Source: Candidatus Kuenenia stuttgartensis
Lineage (GTDB): Bacteria; Planctomycetota; GCA-002687715; CAIWVZ01
Length of the DNA: 64,000 nucleotides
NCBI GenBank assembly: GCA_945860915.1
Contig: CAMARR010000002.1
Coordinates: 124,001 to 188,000, forward strand
Reading direction: 5' to 3'
Shown here: one piece after another, positions 25,890 through 34,955 of the stretch
How positions within the stretch are numbered: the stretch's first letter is position 1
How the letters are laid out: the number at the start of each line of letters is the position of its first letter
Translations under genes and position numbers: made by a program
Notes under the pieces: model-generated
What the model was told of the DNA's origin: nothing
The model's input: only the letters and a program-made list of their open reading frames with translations
The model's database searches: none

Positions 25890-27406
25890 CATCCGTCAAC
25901 TCCCAAATCGACCTCGCCGGCCTTACTCGCACCCACAACGAGGTCGTCCGACCCCGGCGCAGTGTCGCGAGGATCGTGGTGCCGAGTCTGTTGCTCTTGG
26001 GGCTCGCTGCGGTCCTGTGGTACACGCTCGGTGAAACCTTCGCGAGAAAGATCACCGTCACCTTGGTTCGCCCCGAACCAGTGACCGACGGCGTCATGAC
26101 AGCGGCGAGCGCCGGAACCACGCTGTATCAGGCGGCCGGCTGGGTCGAGCCCGAGCCCTTCGCCATCACAGTCCCTGCGCTCGTCGCGGGCACCGTGAAA
26201 AAAGTCAACGTCCTTGAGTCTGCCGTGGTCTTAGAGGGGGATGTGGTCGCCGAACTCGTCAGCGAGGCCGAGGTACTCGCCTTAAAAGAGGCCGAAGCGA
26301 AGCTCGCGGCAGCCGAAGCGGAAGCGAAGAAGGACCGTGCGGTACTCAAGGTCGCCGAGTCACGCTTTTCAGCGGCAGCCGAGGTCAAAGAGCGGATGGC
26401 ATCAGCGCGCGCTGAATTCGATGCCAAGTCAAGCACCCTTCGAGAAAAGACGGCCGCAGCTTCTCGCGCCAATGTCGCCATCCAGCTCGCGAAGCAGGAA
26501 TTGGAACTAGTCCAGCACCTCGCTTCGGTCGGCGCAGCCGGCACTCGACAAGTCCAAATCGCCGAAGCAAAACTCCGAGAAGTCGGGCTCGCCGAAGACG
26601 AAGCTCGTGCTGCCATCGATTCTGCTCGGGGTGATTTGAATAAGGCGCGCGCGATGTTGGCGAAAGCCGAGTCTGACATGACGCTGAGATCAGATGACCG
26701 CAAGGACCTCGAAGAAGCCCGCGGCGAGTTCGAATCGCACGAAGCCTCTGCCCGTGAGGCTGCCGCAGTAAGAGACCTCGCGGCCCTCGCTCTCGATCGA
26801 ACGCTCGTCCGATCCCCCACATCGGGCGTCGTCCTCTCACGATTGGTGATGCCTGGGAGCTCTCTCGCAGAAGCCGGGGCGCCCGTCATGACTCTCTATG
26901 ACCCGACGAGCATGCGCATCCGCGTGGATGTCGCCCAAGGCGACGTTGGCCGCGCGCGCGTTGGCCAACGTGCGGAGATCCTCGCAGATGTGCGGCCCGG
27001 CAATCCATATCGCGGCGAGGTCAGACGCATCGTACACCAGGCCGACCTAGCGAAAGTCACTCTGCAAGTGCATGTCGCGGTCCTCGATGCTGACAACCTA
27101 CTGCGCCCAGACATGCTGACTCAAGTTCGTTTTTACGAGTCCGTTGGCGCGGCAACTCGATCATCCACCCCCACCATCACGGACGCAGTTTCGGTTCCGA
27201 TTGAAACCGTCATCGATGGTGGTGTGTGGGTTCTAGACGCCGAGTCACTTCGAGCGAAACACGTCAAGGTGAAGACACGGCCTGGACCTCCCGGACGAAT
27301 CATCGTGACGGATGGGATCGACCTTTCGTCGAAAGTTGTCCTTTCGGCAGAGGGCGGAATGTCGTTGCTTCAACCCGGTATGCGCCTCAACGTGGATCGC
27401 CGCTAA
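25886..27406 (+). CDS. HlyD/MacA-type membrane fusion protein
   Basis: A 506-residue periplasmic adaptor of the HlyD/RND family. One membrane anchor lies at about residues 30-50 (IVVPSLLLLGLAAVLWYTL). A lipoyl-like half domain follows (GWVEPEPFAITVPALVAGTVKKVNVLESAVVLEGDVVAEL), then a long Ala/Glu/Lys-rich coiled-coil hairpin of about 190 residues, the returning lipoyl half (LVRSPTSGVVLSRLVMPGS) and beta-barrel domains. It would join the inner-membrane ABC transporter to the TolC-like duct. Start ATG overlaps the upstream stop by 4 nt. The coiled coil is longer than in most MacA proteins. Confidence 0.85.
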   Translation: MTSVNSQIDLAGLTRTHNEVVRPRRSVARIVVPSLLLLGLAAVLWYTLGETFARKITVTLVRPEPVTDGVMTAASAGTTLYQAAGWVEPEPFAITVPALVAGTVKKVNVLESAVVLEGDVVAELVSEAEVLALKEAEAKLAAAEAEAKKDRAVLKVAESRFSAAAEVKERMASARAEFDAKSSTLREKTAAASRANVAIQLAKQELELVQHLASVGAAGTRQVQIAEAKLREVGLAEDEARAAIDSARGDLNKARAMLAKAESDMTLRSDDRKDLEEARGEFESHEASAREAAAVRDLAALALDRTLVRSPTSGVVLSRLVMPGSSLAEAGAPVMTLYDPTSMRIRVDVAQGDVGRARVGQRAEILADVRPGNPYRGEVRRIVHQADLAKVTLQVHVAVLDADNLLRPDMLTQVRFYESVGAATRSSTPTITDAVSVPIETVIDGGVWVLDAESLRAKHVKVKTRPGPPGRIIVTDGIDLSSKVVLSAEGGMSLLQPGMRLNVDRR

Positions 27407-27407
27407 T

Positions 27408-28106
27408 ATGTCTTTTATTCAACTTGATGCAGTAACGAAAACCTACCGAAAAGGCGAAACAGAGGTCACTCCACTCAAAGACGTTACGCTACGCGTCGAA
27501 GTCGGTGAGTTCTTTGTGCTTCTAGGTCCATCGGGAAGTGGCAAAACAACTCTTCTCAACCTCCTCGCATCGATCGACAAGCCTGACAGGGGCGTTGTTC
27601 GCGTTGGCGACGTCGACTTGGGCGCTCTCAGGGGTGGAGACGCGGCGCGATGGCGCGCCGCAAATGTCGGCTACGTCTTCCAACAGGCAAATCTAGTTCC
27701 CGTGCTCACTGCGTATGAGAACGTCGAAGTTCCTCTTTGGCTATTCCCCATGTCGCGCGCGGAACGTCATCGTCGGGTGGAGCTAGCTCTGAATGCTGTT
27801 GGACTCGCGGACCGTGCTGATCACCTTCCAAAGCAGCTCTCGGGTGGCCAAGAACAGCGCGTGGCGATCGCGCGGGCAATCGTTGCGGATCCTCGCCTCC
27901 TCGTCGCCGACGAACCGACAGGGAACTTGGACCAGGAAAGCGCGGAAGGGGTCATGACGCTGCTTCGCCGGATGTCGGTCGAACTCAACAAGACCATTGT
28001 GATGGTCACCCATGACCCACGAGCCGCGTCCTTCGGCTCACGACGAATGCACCTGGTCAAAGGAGCACTAGAGCCGGAACCGGCTTCCGCAGGAGCCATC
28101 GGATGA
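27408..28106 (+). CDS. ABC transporter ATP-binding protein (MacB/LolD type)
   Basis: A 232-residue ATPase subunit. Walker A is GPSGSGKTTLL near residues 38-48; the Q-loop, the signature LSGGQEQRVAIARAI and Walker B LLVADEPTGNLD are all intact. The sequence is typical of the MacB/LolD/FtsE-like family that works with FtsX-type permeases. The start is the ATG at 27408, one base after the adaptor stop; an in-frame upstream start would run into the HlyD gene. It overlaps the first permease start by 4 nt. Confidence 0.93.
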   Translation: MSFIQLDAVTKTYRKGETEVTPLKDVTLRVEVGEFFVLLGPSGSGKTTLLNLLASIDKPDRGVVRVGDVDLGALRGGDAARWRAANVGYVFQQANLVPVLTAYENVEVPLWLFPMSRAERHRRVELALNAVGLADRADHLPKQLSGGQEQRVAIARAIVADPRLLVADEPTGNLDQESAEGVMTLLRRMSVELNKTIVMVTHDPRAASFGSRRMHLVKGALEPEPASAGAIG

Positions 28107-29242
28107 GACTTGCATTCCTCACTCGACGCAATCTCGGTCGACGCCCTATGCGCTCGTTGGTCACGATATTCGGTGTCGCTAGCGCTATGCTGCTTCTAAT
28201 TCTAGTCGGTTCCCTGTCAGGAGGGCTCGATCTTGCGATGTCGGGAAGCGAGGCTTCAAAGACACTGATTGTCTACCGCCAGAACCGCTACTGCCCCCAG
28301 ACGTCCAATCTCCCCGAGTGGTACTCGACTCGCATCGCGCAGATTCCGGGTGTCGTTTCGGCGCTACCCGTAAAGGTCTTTCTCTCAAACTGCCGGGCCA
28401 GTCTTGACGTCGTTGCATTCCAAGGAGTTCCCGCTGATCAACTGCTCGCAAATCGCCGCCTTGACATCATCGATGGCAGCGTCGATGACTTTAAGTCGCG
28501 GCGAAACTCGGCACTCATAGGGAAGTCCTTCGCAGGTAGGCGTCGGCTATCCGTTGGCGATCAATTCCGATTCGGCACGATGAATATCGAGATCGCTGGA
28601 GTCTTCGAATCGAGTGAGCCTGTCGAAGAAGGTGTCATCATGACCCACCTTGACTTCCTCCAACGATCGAGCCCCGGCGGCAAGGTGGGCGTTGTGACGC
28701 AGATTGAAGTCAAGATCTCCGATTCGACACAGGCAAAGTCTATTGCAAGCGCGATTGACGAGCAGTTCAGGTCTGCAGAGGCTCCAACGGATACACGGCC
28801 AAAAATTGCTTTTCTTGAAAGCGCCACGCGAGATCTGAGTGAGATTCTGCGATATGCGAACTGGCTTTCGGCTGCTTGCTTCGTCGTCATGCTCGTACTG
28901 GTCGGCAATACAGTCATCATGTCGGTGCAAGAGCGTACCCGCGAGATGGGAGTGCTTCGTACGTTGGGATTCGAGGGGCGTCATCTGGCCATCCTTGTTC
29001 TCGGTGAAGCTTGGATCATCTCGCTTGCCGGAGCTTTGATCGGACTAGCCCTGACGTGGACGGTGCTTGCCCTCACCCACCTCACCATTGGGTCCGAAGG
29101 CGTGATCGTCGAGTTCGTGGCATCACCTGAACTAGCGGTACAAGGCATCTTGGTCGCCCTCGGAGCAGGTACGTTGGCTGCTCTCGCCCCCGCGTGGCGC
29201 GCGACCCGCGTGCCTGTGGTCGTCGCGTTGAGGAGCACATGA
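28103..29242 (+). CDS. FtsX-like ABC transporter permease, first
   Basis: A 379-residue MacB/FtsX-type permease. One membrane segment near the N-terminus (SLVTIFGVASAMLLLILVGSL) precedes a large extracytoplasmic domain, and three membrane helices fill the C-terminal third, including ERTREMGVLRTLGFEGRHLAIL, the classic FtsX coupling-helix region. It overlaps the ATPase stop by 4 nt and the second permease start by 4 nt. With the second permease it probably forms a heterodimer. The substrate is not known. Confidence 0.87.
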   Translation: MRLAFLTRRNLGRRPMRSLVTIFGVASAMLLLILVGSLSGGLDLAMSGSEASKTLIVYRQNRYCPQTSNLPEWYSTRIAQIPGVVSALPVKVFLSNCRASLDVVAFQGVPADQLLANRRLDIIDGSVDDFKSRRNSALIGKSFAGRRRLSVGDQFRFGTMNIEIAGVFESSEPVEEGVIMTHLDFLQRSSPGGKVGVVTQIEVKISDSTQAKSIASAIDEQFRSAEAPTDTRPKIAFLESATRDLSEILRYANWLSAACFVVMLVLVGNTVIMSVQERTREMGVLRTLGFEGRHLAILVLGEAWIISLAGALIGLALTWTVLALTHLTIGSEGVIVEFVASPELAVQGILVALGAGTLAALAPAWRATRVPVVVALRST

Positions 29243-30420
29243 TGTCGGGTCTCCCATTCGACCACGCAATTCGCAACCTCGGCCGCAGGCCATTGAGAAC
29301 TTGCCTTACCGCCTTAGCGAGTGCCTTGGTTGCGGCGCTTCTTGTCGCGACGTCGTCGTTTGTTCGTGGACTCGAGCGTGGATTCGTCGATGCAGCCGAT
29401 GGAGATACTGCCATTGTCATGTCGGCGGCTTCAGAACGTGATGTCGTCCGTTCATCGATTTCCGTGCAGGTGCCTGACCTCATCGCCGCAGGCGTCTCCG
29501 GTATTCGCCAGGCTCAGGGCGTCGCCGTGATCTCTCCCGAGATGCATTTGGCAACCAACCTGCGCCTTGGCAAGGAAGCGCCCTTCGGGCAAGAAGAAGC
29601 ACACTATCCCGCATTTCTTCGAGGTATCACGCCTCGGGCGTTCTTGGTGCATGACGTTGTGACCATCATGGACGGTCGGCCACCGCGATCAGGTGAGGTC
29701 CTCGTCGGGAGGCTGGTTCCCGAGCGCATGGGAGTTGCGCGGGATCATTTTTCGGTGGGTAGCTTCGTCCGCTTCGAGGGCGCGACCTACACCGTGAGCG
29801 GAGTCTTTGCTGCGCCCGGGACGACTCTTGAGAGTGAAATTTGGACCCCTGCGAACGAGCTCCGTGGGCAAACCCGGCGCGATGATCTCAATGCGATTTT
29901 CGTCAAAATGGACTCACCAGACGCTCTGGACAATCTCCAGCTTTTCGCGCGAAGGCGAATCGACCTCGAACTCGTCGTCATTCCATCCTCCACCTACTAC
30001 CGCGAACTCTCCGAGTACTTTGATCCCATCAGGCGCATGGCTTGGGCCTTCGCCTCGCTTGTCGCACTCGCGGCGATCGCGGGTGGTGCCAACACGCTCA
30101 ATGCTGCCGTTCAAGATCGGATCCGCGAACTCGCCACCCTACTGGCCATCGGACATTCGGGTCTTGCGTTAGCAGGTTCGTTAGCGATCGAAGCCATCGT
30201 CATCGCGGCCGCGGGTTCACTCGCCGGAATCGCATTGGCTAAGGTCCTTCTTTCGGGGGGAGTCGTTCGGATCGCCATGGGCGCATTCGAGCTTCAGATT
30301 GATGCCCCGTCGGTCTTGATTGGAATTGGCGGGACGCTCCTCGTTGCCGTCCTAGGAAGTATCCCCGCAGGGTGGCGCGTCATGCGCCTCCCTGTCGCTT
30401 ATGCCTTAAAGGAAACGTAA
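29239..30420 (+). CDS. FtsX-like ABC transporter permease, second
   Basis: A 393-residue paralogue of the preceding permease with the same layout: N-terminal helix (LRTCLTALASALVAALLVATS), large periplasmic domain and three C-terminal helices with QDRIRELATLLAIGHSGLALAGSLA as the coupling segment. The start is the ATG at 29239 in the ATGA overlap. Two separate permease genes, unlike the single fused MacB, imply a heterodimeric transporter with one ATPase gene. It is the last gene of the tripartite set; a lipoprotein gene follows 29 bp later. Confidence 0.87.
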   Translation: MMSGLPFDHAIRNLGRRPLRTCLTALASALVAALLVATSSFVRGLERGFVDAADGDTAIVMSAASERDVVRSSISVQVPDLIAAGVSGIRQAQGVAVISPEMHLATNLRLGKEAPFGQEEAHYPAFLRGITPRAFLVHDVVTIMDGRPPRSGEVLVGRLVPERMGVARDHFSVGSFVRFEGATYTVSGVFAAPGTTLESEIWTPANELRGQTRRDDLNAIFVKMDSPDALDNLQLFARRRIDLELVVIPSSTYYRELSEYFDPIRRMAWAFASLVALAAIAGGANTLNAAVQDRIRELATLLAIGHSGLALAGSLAIEAIVIAAAGSLAGIALAKVLLSGGVVRIAMGAFELQIDAPSVLIGIGGTLLVAVLGSIPAGWRVMRLPVAYALKET

Positions 30421-30437
30421 TCCGCCAACCGCGGAGT

Positions 30438-30443
30438 TAGGAT
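30438..30443 (+). promoter_or_regulatory. -10-like hexamer of a leaderless transcript
   Basis: TAGGAT, followed by a 6-nt spacer and the ATG at 30450. There is no Shine-Dalgarno. The lipoprotein gene may therefore have its own promoter as well as read-through from the efflux operon. Confidence 0.35.
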
Positions 30444-30449
30444 CGTGTC

Positions 30450-30989
30450 ATGAAGATTGCAGCTTCTCTGGTTCTTGTCGTCCTCGTCAGCTTATCCGGT
30501 TGCTCGGACAGTCATCCGGCGGCCAAACCGAACACTCAAGCTGGAACAGCGGTGTCAACTCTGCCCGATTCGTTCAAGCTCAGCGCCGAACCATCGGGTG
30601 CTGTGGTCGCCTCTCAGGTTCGCGCGACGGCCAAAACCGGTGACAACGTAGTCATCGTGGGTCGGGTTGGAAGGTACTCGGTTGTCGACCCTTTTGCTGA
30701 TGGATTCGCGTCATTCACCATCGTCGATCAGAAAATGAAGCCGTGTGGTGAAGATGGAATGGACGGGTGTAAGACTCCGTGGGATTACTGCTGCGCAGAT
30801 GCCGACGAAATGAAGGCGTCAACAGTCAACATTGAATTCCGGGATGCCAAAGGCAAACCCCATTCAACATCGGCTCGCGGATTCCACGGAATCGTCCCGC
30901 TGGCAACGGTCGTCGTCACCGGCAAAGCTGAGAAGGACGAGGCGGGAAATCTCATCATCGCCGCGACCGGCGTCTTCGTTCGCCCCTGA
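30450..30989 (+). CDS. Exported lipoprotein of unknown function
   Basis: A 179-residue protein with a type II signal: hydrophobic stretch (AASLVLVVLVSLSGC) ending in lipobox LSGC with the acylated cysteine at residue 19. The mature part has a short Thr/Ala linker and then a compact beta-rich domain beginning VVIVGRVGRYSVVDPF, reminiscent of small OB-fold domains, with four clustered cysteines in a CGEDGMDGCKTPWDYCC segment that might bind metal or form disulfides. It follows the efflux operon directly, which fits a periplasmic partner, but no function is known. Confidence 0.7.
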   Translation: MKIAASLVLVVLVSLSGCSDSHPAAKPNTQAGTAVSTLPDSFKLSAEPSGAVVASQVRATAKTGDNVVIVGRVGRYSVVDPFADGFASFTIVDQKMKPCGEDGMDGCKTPWDYCCADADEMKASTVNIEFRDAKGKPHSTSARGFHGIVPLATVVVTGKAEKDEAGNLIIAATGVFVRP

Positions 30990-31020
30990 TTCCACGCGTA
31001 GCTTCGTTGCTTGCATAAGC

Positions 31021-31044
31021 AGGGCCCCGCTGGTGCGGGGCCCT
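31021..31044. terminator. Bidirectional hairpin terminator
   Basis: A perfect 10-bp inverted repeat (AGGGCCCCGC / GCGGGGCCCT) with a 4-nt loop, between the convergent lipoprotein and aldolase genes. The stem is very GC-rich; a T-tract is lacking. Confidence 0.75.
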
Positions 31045-31078
31045 AACTTGAATTACGCAGAGCACGTGCCGGCGCTGA

Positions 31079-32131
31079 TCACGCGATGGTGACATCCTTG
31101 CAGAGGTAGACATCCTGAATTGCGTTCAGGATCTTGATTCCGTCCTTCATCGGCTTTTGGAAAGCCTTGCGACCCGAGATCAGCCCCGTGCCGCCGGCTC
31201 GCTTGTTGATGACGGCCGTGACCACGGCGTCTTGCAAGTCGTTCTCGCCCGACGCGCCACCCGAGTTGATCAGCCCCGCGCGCCCCATATAGCAGTTCGC
31301 GATCTGGTAGCGGCATAGGTCGATCGGGTGATCCGTGCTTAAGTGCGAGTAGACCTTCTTGTGGGTCTTGCCGTGCCCTGTCGCGTTATATCCGCCGTTG
31401 TTTTCGGGCAACTTCTGTTTGATGATGTCGGCCTCGATGGTCACGCCGAGGTGGTTGGCCTGGCCCGTCAAATCCGCGGAAACGTGATAGTCCACGCCAT
31501 CTTTCTTGAATCCACTGTTGCGGAGGTAGCACCACAGCACCGTCGCCATGCCGAGCTCGTGCGCGCGATGGAACACCTTCGAGACTTCGACGATCTGACG
31601 CGCCGACTCATCGGAGCCAAAGTAGATCGTGGCGCCTACGGCAACACATCCCATATCCGCAGCCTGCTCGACCTTTGCAAACAAGATCTGGTCAAACTTG
31701 TTCGGATACGACAGAAACTCGTTGTGGTTGATTTTCAGCATGAACGGGATCTTGTGGGCGTACTTGCGCGCCACCGACCCCAGAACGCCAAGTGTCGATG
31801 CGACGGCATTGCAGCCGCCTTCGATCGCAAGCTTGACGATGTTCTCTGGATCGAAGTACTCGGGGGCCGGCGCGAACGAAGCACCTGCCGAATGTTCGAT
31901 ACCTTGGTCTACCGGGAGAATCGAGAGGTAGCCCGTCCCGCCAAGACGTCCTGCTCCGAACATGGTCGCAAGCGAACGAATGACGGGAATCGGGCGGTCG
32001 CTCGGGATCCACACCCGATCCAAGAAGTCTGCGCCTGGCAAGTGAAGCATCGATGCCGGGATGGTCTTGCAGGAATGGCCGAGCAGGGAGTCGGCGTGAG
32101 AGCCAAGGGTTGATGTGATTTGGTTAAACAT
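31079..32131 (-). CDS. fbaB: Class I fructose-bisphosphate aldolase (FbaB/DhnA type)
   Basis: A 350-residue aldolase of the archaeal/DhnA class I family, using a lysine Schiff base to cleave or form fructose-1,6-bisphosphate. [18 protein letters not shown] near the start and [26 protein letters not shown] and [10 protein letters not shown] in the barrel are typical; the Schiff-base lysine is probably in [14 protein letters not shown]. Length matches bacterial FbaB. Start ATG at 32131 has no Shine-Dalgarno; CTATCC lies six bases before, a weak leaderless signal. It is a monocistronic gene, convergent with the lipoprotein and 58 bp downstream of the adenosine deaminase stop. Confidence 0.93.
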   Translation of the reverse strand: MFNQITSTLGSHADSLLGHSCKTIPASMLHLPGADFLDRVWIPSDRPIPVIRSLATMFGAGRLGGTGYLSILPVDQGIEHSAGASFAPAPEYFDPENIVKLAIEGGCNAVASTLGVLGSVARKYAHKIPFMLKINHNEFLSYPNKFDQILFAKVEQAADMGCVAVGATIYFGSDESARQIVEVSKVFHRAHELGMATVLWCYLRNSGFKKDGVDYHVSADLTGQANHLGVTIEADIIKQKLPENNGGYNATGHGKTHKKVYSHLSTDHPIDLCRYQIANCYMGRAGLINSGGASGENDLQDAVVTAVINKRAGGTGLISGRKAFQKPMKDGIKILNAIQDVYLCKDVTIA

Positions 32132-32189
32132 GGTGTCGGATAGCCGGGGTTGTTTCCCCTTGGGTTCACTCTAACGCAGGACTGGGCAT

Positions 32190-33440
32190 TCAGCCGTGAC
32201 GGCGCTTGGGGTCGGGCCCAAAGCCTGCGGATTCAAGGACGTGATCGGCATAATCGATGATCGACCGAACATACTCCCGTTTCTCAAGATAGGAACCGGG
32301 ATAGAACGACCGCTTAAATCCATAGATGATCAGATCCCGAATCTCGTCGGGTCTGAGCTGAAAGGCGTCCGCGGCGCGCAGGATTTCCTTCGTACACGTC
32401 GTGTTAGAGACCAGCCGATTGTCTGTGCAGAACGTCGTCGAGATCCGCCGACGGCGCATTTCGCCAAACGGGTGAAGTGAAAGGTCTCCCGAAAGCTCGG
32501 GGACCGTCTGCTGATTGGAGGTCAAGCACACCTCGATGGTGATCCGGCGATCCGCGATGTATTGCGCAAGGCGATTGACATACGCTGATTTGTCCGAAAC
32601 GTCGGGCCCAATCTTCGATGTGTCAAACAACCAAACACCATGGCCAATCCGGTCGGCATGACAATCACCGATTGCCTGAAAGATGGACTCTGCCCCATAG
32701 TCCTCCCCAGCGTGAACGGTCTTACCCAAGAAGCCTTCGTGGGCGGCCTGATATGCCTTCCGGTGCTGTGATGCCGGGTACCCCTTCTCTTGGCCCGCGA
32801 GATCAAACCCGACGACCGGCTCGCCTTCCTCACGCAACTGTCCGGCCGCTCGAGCGAGCTCGAGGCTCGCCATCCCAAAGATCTCCTCTTTGGGGGCATA
32901 ACGGTGCACGTCGAGAATCCTCGCGTACTCTGGGCCAAAGTGCTCGTTGAAGAACCGGAGCGCACAGACAATCACTCCGGCCTTAAATCGCGGGGCCTGT
33001 CGCGCTACGACCTCCGGTCGGGCATTGTGGATTGACTCGGCACGCCTTAAACCTCGTGTCACCGCACGGACTGAGTCGGCCAACGCAAGTTTGGGTCCCA
33101 CATGGAGTTGTGGGGCAAAACGGACTTCGAGATAAACCGTTCCTTCCGCGATGCAATCCTCGGCCAATTCGAATGCCGTCCGTTCAAGAGACTCAGCATC
33201 TTGCAACACGGCGCATGTGTAGCGAAACCCCTCAAGATACTCGGGCAAATTGCGGTAATGCGGCTTGAATACAAGTTCTCGAAGACCGGATTCGGTGTAC
33301 GCGGGTAACTCGACGTGTTGACGCTGCGCGAGTTCGATCAGCGTTGTTAGACGGAGGGAGCCGTCTAAATGCACGTGCAAATCGGTCTTAGGGAGATCAC
33401 GCACCAGCGACTCAAGGCGAGTTCGAGCTACCTTTTCCAT
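32190..33440 (-). CDS. add: Adenosine deaminase
   Basis: A 416-residue metallo-deaminase converting adenosine to inosine. The metal-binding HVHLDGS is near residue 20, the proton-donor glutamate is in HAGEDYGAESIFQAI, DRIGHGV carries a conserved histidine, and CTDNRLV holds the final metal aspartate. The chain is longer than E. coli Add (333), mainly in the middle (FNEHFGPEYARILDVHRYAP), so adenine or another purine substrate cannot be excluded. The start at 33440 is favoured over an ATG at 33461 because TAACAT sits five bases before it. Confidence 0.85.
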   Translation of the reverse strand: MEKVARTRLESLVRDLPKTDLHVHLDGSLRLTTLIELAQRQHVELPAYTESGLRELVFKPHYRNLPEYLEGFRYTCAVLQDAESLERTAFELAEDCIAEGTVYLEVRFAPQLHVGPKLALADSVRAVTRGLRRAESIHNARPEVVARQAPRFKAGVIVCALRFFNEHFGPEYARILDVHRYAPKEEIFGMASLELARAAGQLREEGEPVVGFDLAGQEKGYPASQHRKAYQAAHEGFLGKTVHAGEDYGAESIFQAIGDCHADRIGHGVWLFDTSKIGPDVSDKSAYVNRLAQYIADRRITIEVCLTSNQQTVPELSGDLSLHPFGEMRRRRISTTFCTDNRLVSNTTCTKEILRAADAFQLRPDEIRDLIIYGFKRSFYPGSYLEKREYVRSIIDYADHVLESAGFGPDPKRRHG

Positions 33441-33445
33441 GCCCC

Positions 33446-33451
33446 ATGTTA
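33446..33451 (-). promoter_or_regulatory. -10-like hexamer of a leaderless add transcript
   Basis: TAACAT on the minus strand, 5 nt before the add ATG at 33440. There is no Shine-Dalgarno and no convincing -35. Confidence 0.35.
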
Positions 33452-33550
33452 GTCGACCCATCGATTAGGAAAAATGCCTGTTTGTCGGGTATGCTTCCAC
33501 GAATACTCATGGTGGTGCGACTCGGCGCCCCATGACTTAGGAAACTCCTC

Positions 33551-34480
33551 ATGCTCAGGAACCGCCTTCTTGTTGCCGCAGCTTTGCTCGCCCTCCCCGT
33601 CGCCGCTCAAGCCGGGCTCCTCGTCAATGAGGTCGCCACCGGCACGGTCGACTGGATTGAGGTCGTAAATCTCGGCCCCGCATCGGTCAACCTCAGCGGC
33701 TATCGCCTTTACGCTGCATGGGGAACAACTACGCTCGGCACTAGCAACAGCACCCTGTTTGGCTCCGTGACGCTGAACTCCGGTCAGGCATTGGTGGTCA
33801 CCGAAACGTCGAATCTCGCAACGCCAGTCACGGCTGCTGGGACGATCAAGGTGTACTCGGGCTTTGCCATTGGGTACAGCACCACGGGAACCGGGGGTGT
33901 CAGCGGCGTGGCAACTTTGGTCAACCCTTCGAATGCCGGAGTTGACACGGTTTCCTGGGGTCCCGCTGCGAACACCTTCGCGTTTGGCTCACCATTCACG
34001 GGAACACCATTCAATCCGACGGCCCAGAATTTCGGCCGCAACTCGAACACCGACACGAATGCGGCCTCAAATTGGGTCGCGCTCGGAACTACCTCGCCTT
34101 GCGCCCTGAATCCGGGCCAGTCTGATCCAAACTCCCAGATCACCCTGACGATCAGCTCCACGCTCGGCTCGTTCGATCTTCTTGTAACCACGCAAACGGC
34201 TGTCCCGTTTGGTGAGATCTACAATCTTGTGTCCTTGGTTGACTCCGTGCCTGACGGCTCGGGCCCAGTCTTCGGAGTCGGCATTGACTCAATCAACTCC
34301 GCGCTCTCACCGGCGGATCCATTCAACCCATTCCATACCTACCTCGATGCAGCGGGCATGTATGCGCTCTCGGCACCTCAGGGTTCGATCCCCGCAGGTA
34401 TCCACATCGAGATGGTCACCCTCCTTGTCGGGGCAGGCGGAATCACGCGCATTTCGCCGGTCCGCGTTCTCACGTTCTGA
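33551..34480 (+). CDS. Secreted lamin-tail-domain (LTD) protein
   Basis: A 309-residue exported protein with a cleavable signal (LLVAAALLALPVAAQA). The mature start GLLVNEVATGTVDWIEVVNLGPASVNLSGYRLYAAWG is a bacterial lamin-tail domain (about residues 22-150), an Ig-like beta-sandwich found on secreted proteins. The C-terminal half shows SNSQITLTISS-like and IEMVTLLVGAGG stretches resembling a small beta domain shared among planctomycete surface proteins. No catalytic motif. AGGAA lies upstream of the ATG. Surface or cell-wall association is likely. Confidence 0.75.
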   Translation: MLRNRLLVAAALLALPVAAQAGLLVNEVATGTVDWIEVVNLGPASVNLSGYRLYAAWGTTTLGTSNSTLFGSVTLNSGQALVVTETSNLATPVTAAGTIKVYSGFAIGYSTTGTGGVSGVATLVNPSNAGVDTVSWGPAANTFAFGSPFTGTPFNPTAQNFGRNSNTDTNAASNWVALGTTSPCALNPGQSDPNSQITLTISSTLGSFDLLVTTQTAVPFGEIYNLVSLVDSVPDGSGPVFGVGIDSINSALSPADPFNPFHTYLDAAGMYALSAPQGSIPAGIHIEMVTLLVGAGGITRISPVRVLTF

Positions 34481-34498
34481 TCTCATTTAGTCGAAACC

Positions 34499-34530
34499 GA
34501 GGGCCCGCCACGTCCACGTGGCGGGCCCTC
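34499..34530. terminator. Long perfect hairpin terminator
   Basis: GAGGGCCCGCCACGT at 34499-34513 pairs with its reverse complement at 34516-34530, a 15-bp perfect stem with a 2-nt spacer. It follows the LTD gene stop by 19 nt. Confidence 0.8.
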
Positions 34531-34560
34531 GCATTCATTGGCCAACTTGCGGATTACGGC

Positions 34561-34566
34561 TAACGT
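34561..34566 (+). promoter_or_regulatory. -10-like hexamer of a leaderless queF transcript
   Basis: TAACGT, 5 nt before the queF ATG at 34572, with TTGGCC at 34538-34543 (17-bp spacing) as a possible -35. No Shine-Dalgarno. No preQ1 riboswitch is visible in the short gap. Confidence 0.4.
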
Positions 34567-34571
34567 TCTTC

Positions 34572-34955
34572 ATGGCCAAGCGTGCACCACCAGTTGAGTG
34601 TTTTCCGAACCCATCCCCGAAACGGGATTTCCTCATCGTGCACACGCACGAAGAGTTCACGTCGATGTGCCCCAAGACGGGCCATCCTGACTTCGGAACC
34701 ATGCGCGTGAGTTACATCGCGAACAAGAAGTGCCTCGAGCTCAAAAGTCTGAAGCTCTTCTTCCAGTCATTCCGTACTCGCGGCATTTTCTATGAAGCTG
34801 TGACGAATGAGATCCTCGATCACCTCGTCGAACAGTGTGAACCGCGTTGGATGGAAATCGTTTCGACGTGGAAGGGCCGCGGAGGGTTCACCTCGGTCAT
34901 CACGTGCAGCTACACATGTCCTACCGGCGGCCCCGCAAAGCGCGCGGACGCATAG
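34572..34955 (+). CDS. queF: 7-cyano-7-deazaguanine (preQ0) reductase, QueF type I
   Basis: A 127-residue single-domain (YkvM-type) QueF. It reduces the nitrile of preQ0 to preQ1 with NADPH in queuosine tRNA modification. The catalytic cysteine lies in FTSMCPKTGHPDFG, with the conserved aspartate just after, and ESLKLF-type motif appears as LELKSLKLFFQSFR. The start is the ATG at 34572; an upstream in-frame start would cross the terminator. Other queuosine genes are not nearby. The 3' end overlaps the convergent ROK kinase gene by 35 bp. Confidence 0.93.
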   Translation: MAKRAPPVECFPNPSPKRDFLIVHTHEEFTSMCPKTGHPDFGTMRVSYIANKKCLELKSLKLFFQSFRTRGIFYEAVTNEILDHLVEQCEPRWMEIVSTWKGRGGFTSVITCSYTCPTGGPAKRADA

